Shown: piece by piece, positions 40,401-49,400 of the stretch
Layout of the letters: every line of letters starts with the position of its first letter
How positions within the stretch are numbered: position 1 is the first letter of the stretch
Position numbers and translations under genes: made by a program
The notes under the pieces: model-generated
What the model was told of the DNA's origin: nothing
The model's input: the letters and a program-made list of their open reading frames with translations, nothing else
Databases searched by the model: none
Source: Mermis nigrescens
Taxonomy: Eukaryota; Nematoda; Enoplea; Mermithida; Mermithidae
Length of the DNA stretch: 64,000 nucleotides
Reading direction: 5' to 3'
Assembly: GCA_036768485.1 (NCBI GenBank)
Contig: JAVLUZ010000143.1
Location: 6,825,531 to 6,889,530, forward strand

Positions 40401-43400
40401 TGTACGCGGTTAAAAGTTCTAAGAGGGGTGTAAATCTAGTTTTGCGGAAGGGGAGTGAATGATTATTTCTATTGGCTAATTATGGCGCTAAAGTGAGTTT
40501 ATGTAGATTTTTAAATATTTTTATCGTTCGTTACCCCTCATAACCGGTAAAAAAGGTTCCATGCTTTGTATTTTACTCTTCTTGAATATTTGTGATTAAG
40601 TTTGCATGAAAGCAAATGATAACATGAACATTGGAATGACTTGGACTATCAAATATTTGAAAAATAATGAAAAAAGTGTCTGAATGAATGGATGAACAGT
40701 GTACTACTCGAAAAATACTTCGGATTAAATTGCTGGACATCGTTTGCGCTGTTTCATAATTCCAACAATAGGTTTTGCTCCGAAAATAGCCGGGGGTATG
40801 CCTCCCAAAAGCCCCCGTAGAGGAATACCCCCATATCATCCCGTAAGCATGTGTGGTGTGGGACTTTAATCACGTTACTGACCGTCACTATCATCAAGTT
40901 GGTCACTCGTACTCGCTGGGGAAGAGCAATAATCATCTTCAAAGTCACTTCCAAGGCAAATAACGTCGTTATCGCTTTCGACATTGTTCCCATTCACTTC
41001 AGACGTGACTCTTTCGTAATCGGTTTTAGAACCTCAAAGTGGAAAAAGTCAGGGCTAAATGCACATTAATTTTATGAAACTATAATTTTGGTGCATAAAG
41101 TGTTTTTTTAAGGAAAATTTGAAAATAGTTCGGCGCTGCTTTGTTCTAAATGATGCAATAATGAAGTTCGCAGCTTGCTTTAGAAGCATGGATAAAACGA
41201 GAGCTCTTTTATTTTTGTCTATTTATCACTTGAATCTATCAGAAGCTCAGTGAGGTTTAAATGCACATATAAATTTTCGAAAAATCTCACACCTGGAACA
41301 AGCAGCTAGTTAAATTTGGATGCAGTAAATCGCCGAAAATCCTTAATCCACACATGAAAAACGGAGTTTTCGGGATGCGGACTGTTTGCGATTACTTTTC
41401 AAAAAAAGTGTTGCATACCCCAACTGAAGTTTTTCTCCGATAACTGCATGAAAACTATTTCGAGCGATTTAAATAGCTATGACAGCGGAGCGGTTATGTA
41501 TGTATCTGTGAGCATTCTAACACTTGCTTGCATTCTATTTCATAATTTTGATGTTTTAAAGCGAGTGCACCGATGTCTAAAAAAGACACAAATATACTTA
41601 AGCACAAAAACTTACAATGCGAATTATCTGTCTTCTGAACTGTAATTTAAAATATAAAATTACTCTGTGCAAAGCATACATTGGAAACCACATCCAAGAT
41701 CGGCCATTCTCGCCTCTGTAAAACTAGAAACAAAATCTAGAATTTTTTAAAAAATAATCTTCTCCTTAAACTTCTATCGGTAAGTGGCTTAATCCATCTT
41801 GATTTTCAGTTTTTTGTTGTGTCACGAAATCTTTTTCTAGGGGGTGACATGACAAGCATACATAGATGCGCAGTAGTGGGTGTCAGTGCCGGTATCCCCT
41901 GTACCGGTGCTAGATCAGCACATTGAAAGGATAAATTAGTACTCTTTTTTCACCGGATACAAACGTTAAGTAAACAATTTCGTTTGGTTACTTCGTTAAA
42001 TATTTCTCCACTATTTTTAATTTAGGTATAAATATTAATTTCTTCATTCGACTATTAAACAAATAAAAAATTGCAATAAAATTGAAATTTAAAGCAAAAT
42101 AAAAGTAAAATTGCGTATTATGATTTTATATGTAGCGCAATCACAAGTGGCTTGTGCATTAGTTGATTCCCTAGTCAAACCAAAATTTGTCTACAATTCA
42201 AAATTAGTTGTACCTGACGTGCGTACATATCGACTGAGAAACAAACAAGATAACAGCCACAACAGCTTTTTAAAGTTAGATTTATTTAAATTTATTAATT
42301 ATTTCGCATTTTCAAAAGCCTTTGAAAACAAACATGGGATATCCTAGTAATACGTAAGAGTCTCAGAGGTGTACTTACCATTATGTTTAAGCTTTTTTGC
42401 AGAAAAATGGATTTTATGAAATAAAATCGAAACCCTACATTGTAGTACTCATATTTCTTGCCTACAGATGCGAGAATAAAAAAACCTACCACTCTGTATG
42501 TCTATGCATTTATTTTTAATCGTCTTTTTAACTAGTATCTTCTCTCTTGCCAGTTGTTCGATGTTTTAATTAAGAAAGGATTCACTGAATTAATGATTCA
42601 GTTTGAAAACTTGAAGACTATTTTGTTCTGAAATGTCGTTGAAAAAAGCTTCAGTTCATACATGCACATAAGGAGGGGTGAGGGGGTTATTACCACCCAC
42701 TGAAGGGGTCTAAAGTTACGAACTGTGGAGCAATTTTGAGCCAAAATTAGTATATTTTCAATCGATTTTGACGTGAAAATAGCCAAAACTCAATTTACTA
42801 TAGTAAAAGTCCAGGATTTTACCCCTCCCTGACCATAAAATCTCGATTTTACCCCTCCGAGAAACCTGACCTTGTGCATCTATGTCCAGTATGCTAATCA
42901 GACGGTTTTATTAATAAAATGCTACCCTTTTGTATCTTTTTCGTTACATTGGTGATTAACTAGTTTCGATTAATTATTCATGAACTTATTTTCCGCTTTT
43001 ATTTAGCACCGGCAACGGCGCCGGTGCCAGCCTAGCACCGTTCCGAAGCTTAGGCACCAGCGCCGGTGCCCAGGATATCATTAATGCACAGCATGGCCAA
43101 TCTGGAGGACATCTGGTCTGAGGGCGCTTCGAAATTGAGCTCTTTTTGGAATAAAATGACCTCTAAAAACTAGTAGAATAAATGCTAAAATAGCGTTAAA
43201 ACTATGTTATTTAATAGTTTGCGATCATTTTCAAGCACTTTTAGATAAAATTTTTAATTTTCATCCAATTCGGCCTGCTTTTTGCCTCATTTTTCCTAGT
43301 TTCCCATTTTTTGATTCTAAGGAGTCCACGTGAATGTCCGGTCGCAAGCATACCCCAATGTTCCCATGTAAAATGCAATATAACGTTAGAAAACCCATCT

Positions 43401-46400
43401 AGAGTGAAAAACGAGGTTGATTAAAGAATCAATCAATGAAAATGACGCATTTATTTTCGACACTTTCCAAAAACATTCGCGAATTTCGACTTGGGCTTCT
43501 GCCAGAAAATGTTAGTGTGACAATAAATAATAGACAATAGAAATAATAAATAATAATAAATAAAAGCAAAAGCCAACATGGGCGTAGATTCTTTAAATGG
43601 CGGTTTGAAACTCCATTACTCGAAAAAACCAACTGAAAACATCGCACCAATGCAATTAAAATTCTTCACGTTCCTTTTCGAGATTTTCTGCAATCTTCCA
43701 CCCACCAAACCCTTCCAGGAATTAATATACTGCTCATGTACATATAATGGAGGCTATAGTGCTAGCTGAGCAAATAAAACTTTTATACAAAATTAACAAG
43801 CTGTCTTGACAAGTCTTTAAAGGAATCTGACCTTTAATTCATTTTTTTCTTTGACTGATCTTGTCGTTTGTAAGCCTTTTGAAAGATAGATGGCGGTAAA
43901 ATAAGATTTTTATTAATTGTGAATCAGTTTTGTTTTTAATTAGCTTTTTAACGATATATTGCATTTTACCCGAGTTCATAATATTACGCTTGTAAGCCCG
44001 GTTGCGAGACAAAGAATAATTAAAATAAATAAAATAATGACGCGCTGAATTTCGACTATAAAAATGGTCATGCAAGAACCCAGAATTTTGAATATGTCAC
44101 AAGTATGAAATAAAGAGCACCATAGTAGGTGCACAAGGTCAGGGTCGGCAGAGGGGAGGGGTAAAATCTCAGAAATCCAAAACGGTAAATTTACCGCTCA
44201 CGAATTTTTTGTTGTTTACACAACCAAAATGGTTAATATAAGCAATAAAACGTCTTTCAGTCGTATTTTCACATTCTAAGGCATTTTAAGTTCATTTTGA
44301 CTGCTTTTTGTCACTTTTAACACTAAAAAATAGAGAAATTGATCAATTTTTGGCGCTTTTTGGGTAAAAGAGTACACACTTTCACTGCTTTTTACCTCAA
44401 AAATGCTGCAAAAAGGTTCCGTCAGCTCAAAGTCGTCGGACAATACCTGACTTGCTGACCCTTGTGGGGGAGGTAATATCCCCTCACCCCTTATGTGCTT
44501 GTATGCTGAACTAAACAGTATGACAAATAAGTATGGAAACTGAATAGCAACCGAATACTGGGAGGTCTGTCGGGGCAAAACCACATAAAACATCGAAAAT
44601 TGAATCATAGGGGACTACGTTAATCCGCCCAGTTTTTTCGATTTTGAGGGTCTAACCCCCATGCCCATGTGTGATGACAAAGCGTCTGTCGATTAACACA
44701 GCACAGCGACCCACCGTTCATTTCTTCCAAAGAATCAATCGTTTGTTCATCATCACTACTAAGATCAACAACGTTTGCACCATTGCTACAACTTCCTCCG
44801 GCTTCAACTGGTTGCTCTGTTGGTTCAAAAAAGCTTGATTAAATTTGTTTAGCGTGCATTTCTAAAGGAACTTGAATGCATATGTCATGTCTGATAGAGT
44901 ATGACCGTACCTCATTTAAGTACCTATCGAAATGACGAAATGTTGAATTCTAGGCACATCGTGCTCTGCAAGCATTAGCCATAGAAGTAAAAAGCTGCTT
45001 ATAAAATAGCGTAAGTATTTTTCCAACAAATGTAATAAGCAGATTTCCTACATCAATGACCGAAAGTTTTTCAGCAGGGTGTTTTTTAAGAACTAATAAC
45101 TGAAGAATCTTTTGTTTCAGTGGAGAATATGGACTAGCCAACTTTCAAACACAGGCGTGCAAGATCAAACTTTCAGGGGGAATAAAATTAAAAGTATGAA
45201 GATAGCTAATTGCTTTGTAAAAAGCCTTTCTACAGCGAAAAAAGCGATGGTATCACTTTAAAACTATCATTTTTGAGCATTTGTAGCAAATGTATAGCCT
45301 TTTTGAACTCACACACATAGCTATGTAAATAGCCTTTGTGGACTAAAAATACTTATTTAGCCATTTGAAGTAGGGAAAATAGCCATCATACATACACGTA
45401 GGGGGTGTGATACCCCCCTCGCTGAGGGGTCAGCCAGGAGGGACTGTCCGGCGATTTTGAGATGACGGAACGTTTTTTTGCATCATTTTCGAGGTCTAAA
45501 AGCAGTAAAAATATCGAAAATTTTCCGGCGCTTCACGTTGGATTTATATTTTTATGTATGTACATTTCAGTCAAAAAGGCGCCCAAACTTGATCAATTTC
45601 TGTATTTTTTAGTGATAAAAGTGATGTAATGCAGTCAAAATGGACTAAAAATGCTTTCAAACTGCGGTATTTATTAACAAGAAAAAACGTTTAATAGGCT
45701 ACTTTGACCACTTTGGTCGTTTAAATAGCAAAAAAATCGTGAACGCTAAATTTACTGTTGTTCTGGATTTTGGTGATTTGAACCCCCACCCTGCCGACCC
45801 TGACCTTGTGCACCTATGATAGCCGTACATTCTTTTGAAACTCAGAAAAGCAACAATGTACATATATAACATTTCTAAACTAGCACAGTAGGTATGTTTA
45901 TGAATACAAAAAGACTAGCTATGTATAATTATAACTAGTTTTCTGAGTCCTAAAAAAGACTATACAGCAATGTTTTTCAGCCAAAATGGCTATTCATTTA
46001 TGCAGGGGCGTAACCAGGGGGTAGGCAGGGGAGGGCCGGCCCCCCCCCGAAATGAAAAAATAATTTTTTAAAAGCAAAGGGGGATCGCTTTGCTTTTTTC
46101 TTCAAGTGAAGTGGAAACGGATTGTGGACAGCCATAATGCGTTTTTAGCACACTTTTTAGCTTCTAAACTCAAGATTTTCGGCGCTTCGCGCCGGAATTC
46201 TCATGTTCTGTTTTTTCTTACTTTAGAAGCCCAGATTTCACTTAAAAATAACGAATTTGTGAGAAAGTTTCGGCGCTTCGCGCCGAATTTGTTATGTTCT
46301 ATGTTTTTTCTTACCTTCGAAGACTAGATTTTACTTTAAAATGACGAAATTGTCAAAATTTTCGGCGCTTCGCGCCGAATTTCTTATGTTCTATATTTTT

Positions 46401-49400
46401 TCTTACCTTAGAAGACTAGATTTTACTTTAAAATAACGAAATTGTCAAAAATTTTCGGCGCTTCGCGCCGAATTTCTTATGTTCTATATTTTTTCTTACC
46501 TTAGAAGACTAGAGTTTACTTTAAAATAACGAAATTGTCAAAAATTTTCGGCGCTTCGCGCCGAATTTCTTATCTTCTATGTTTTTTCTTACCTTAGAAG
46601 CCCAGATTTTACTTAAAAATAGCGAATTTGTCAAAATTTTCGGCGCTTCGCGCTGGATTTCTCATGTTCTATCTTTTTTCTTACCTTGAAAGCCCAGATT
46701 TTACTTAAAAATAGCGTGTTTGTCAAAAATTTTCGGCGCTTCGCGCCGATTTATTATGTTATGAATTAGTTTTCTTAACAAAACTGCAAAATTAAATGCA
46801 AAGAAAAGAATTTCTAAATGTTTTGGAGTCAAGCTTTAATTTGATATTGAGAAATTAGTCATACCGATAGGTTAAAAGATAGATTTTTTATATCCAAATT
46901 TGAAATAAAGCAAGAAAATTTTCGAATTTTTTTAAAATTTTTTACTTCACCATAATATAGATCTTGTCGATAAACGCTCAAAAATGCCATTATTTTCACG
47001 TATCTCTTAATGGTTCCCGAGATATAGGGACTTCAAAAATTTTGGGCCACCCCCCCCGAAATAAAATCCTGGTTACGCCCCTGCATATATGTATCAGTTT
47101 TTAAGGCTCAGGGGGAGTAATACTATTACCAACCCCACGTCTAAGAGTGGTTTCAAGTATAGCGATTCGATACACATCTATTTAAAAATTCTTTCCTTAT
47201 TTTTCTTTCTTTCAGTATTACGAGTAACGTCTGCACTTGAGTTAATGAATACTAGAATAAAACATTATTTTGAAGAGTTGATTTGGATATAAAAACTTAA
47301 GACGATTGTTATATAAATCTACTTATAAATAAGGTATCATTATAAAATACTTTATTATACGTTCAAAATAAATCAAATAGATTAATCAAATAAATAATAA
47401 GCCATTCAGTGCTAGTTTGCACTACCAAAAAGGACAAGAATTTTTTCGTTTTCACAGAGGAAATTTCATCTGTATGTTGCAAATTAAAAAAGCACCATGA
47501 AGCCATTTCAAATAAAAATCCAGTCCCACCCTTATGATGTATATACTATAACCAAAAAGTTTAAGTTAAAACAGAATAGGTTAGAACATTCTTAAGAGGT
47601 ATAAAGTATTCAGTAATGCACCGGCATTCTCAGGATCGTAAAACGAAGCACTATCGATCGACGGAACGCCCCTGCATCCGGTCCCAATTACTCGCTTCAA
47701 CCTGTCGCGTTCTTCCTGTTGAGCATCTAGCGTAGCAGACGATAACCCTTCTTCATTTAATATAGCCCTGTGTATTATAGTTGAAGTTTGTAATCAAAAG
47801 ATTAATAAAACATAAATTTATACAGGATAAGGCAAAAAAGTGGCACACCATTTTCTTCGTCACCATTAATAAAAAAAGGAAACAAAGGCAAACAAGACAC
47901 ATAAAGTCTGATAAATAATTCAATAAAGGACAAAATGACTACTACATTTCACAAAATGCACCGCCAACAATTTCACGAGAAGTAATTTTCGCAATGTCCC
48001 CCTGATACTAGAGCAACAAAGCGCATTCGCACGAAAGTTATCTATGGCTGCCTTTATGATATTCTGAGACAGCAAGCGCAACAAAGTTTTATTGCCGTTT
48101 TAACATGCTAAAGTGCTTGAAAAAACTATATCCTGAAAAGGCTACGTACTACAATATGGAGCTACGTCACATAGGTACATCAAAAGCTACACTTGCTTGG
48201 ATGTGAAAAAATCTGTGAAACTCCCAGCATCGTACTGACTGGCCAGTGCTAACCTAATTTAAACGTTCTGGATTATTATATCTGGGCCCGGTTTCACCAT
48301 AAGTTTACGAGTCCTAAGAGTCCTACGAGTTCCGTTTTACGGGAAAATCGGGTTTCACCATTTTTTTACGATTTACAAAGTACGACTACGAGTTACGAGT
48401 AACGAGCAACGGGTTCAGAGTTCTTATTACGAGGGTTTCACCAGGGTTTCCGTAGGACTCATAAGAAAACTCATTTTTTACGAGTACTTTTGGACCTTTT
48501 TACGAGTACTCGTAATAAAATATTTTTCTTTTCTGTTGCGTATGACATTCTTCGTTAGTCATTGTCTCTGTTTTAAGCAGTATAATTATGTAATTAATTG
48601 CGGATTTTATGCCGCTCGATAGAAAAACATAGAGAGTGTTGAGAAATGTTTGGGATTAGTCAACAAAAATTAATAAGCTTCTCAGAAAATTTATAACTTT
48701 AAATAAAAACGAAAATAATGATATTCGTAATAATAATAATGACGATAATAACAATAATATTAAGAATAATAATAATAATAATACTATAATAACTAATAAT
48801 TAATAATAATAATAATTATTATTATATTAATACTAATAATAATAATAATAATAATTATTATTATTATTATTGTAATAATAATTTATAAACGAAATCAATT
48901 AAATCAGATTCAGAGACGTTACGAAGCTAAAAGTATATCATAGCGCATTATTTCAATTTTCAAATTTAACAAATCATTCTTAGTTGTCATTAATATGTAC
49001 ATAAAATATGCAATCGGCTCTTTTCCGAAGGGAGGGCGATAAAATTCTAATTTTCAGAAATCTAATCAAAAATGTCTGATTTTCGCGATTCATGAAAATA
49101 TGTCTAAGTGATTGTAATTTTTTTCATAAAAAAGCTGCGAACATTACTAGCAAGGGCTAAAGGAATAAAATTTTGAATTACTACTCAACAATGCAGCATA
49201 AGAATCGAATTTCATGGGATTTCTCTAAAACATTTTTTGAAAAATATATAATTTTTTTAATGCTAATCTTCTTACCCTTTACATGTGCTGCCAGTATAGG
49301 TATTATATAGGTGTGTGCACGAAAGTAAAACAAATTGAGAAAAAACAAATCAGAAAACTATTAAACGCACTAGTCTGCCACTTCTTTACGAGTCCTACGG

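Noticed and set aside
44950..45141. 63-codon minus-strand ORF as an extra RAD54L2 exon
   Set aside because: No similarity to the family, and adding it breaks the phase agreement between exons 2 and 3.
46180..46748. Regularly spaced palindromic repeats resembling a CRISPR array
   Set aside because: The intervals between repeats are themselves near-identical, and the context is a eukaryotic transposon; it is a 92-bp minisatellite.
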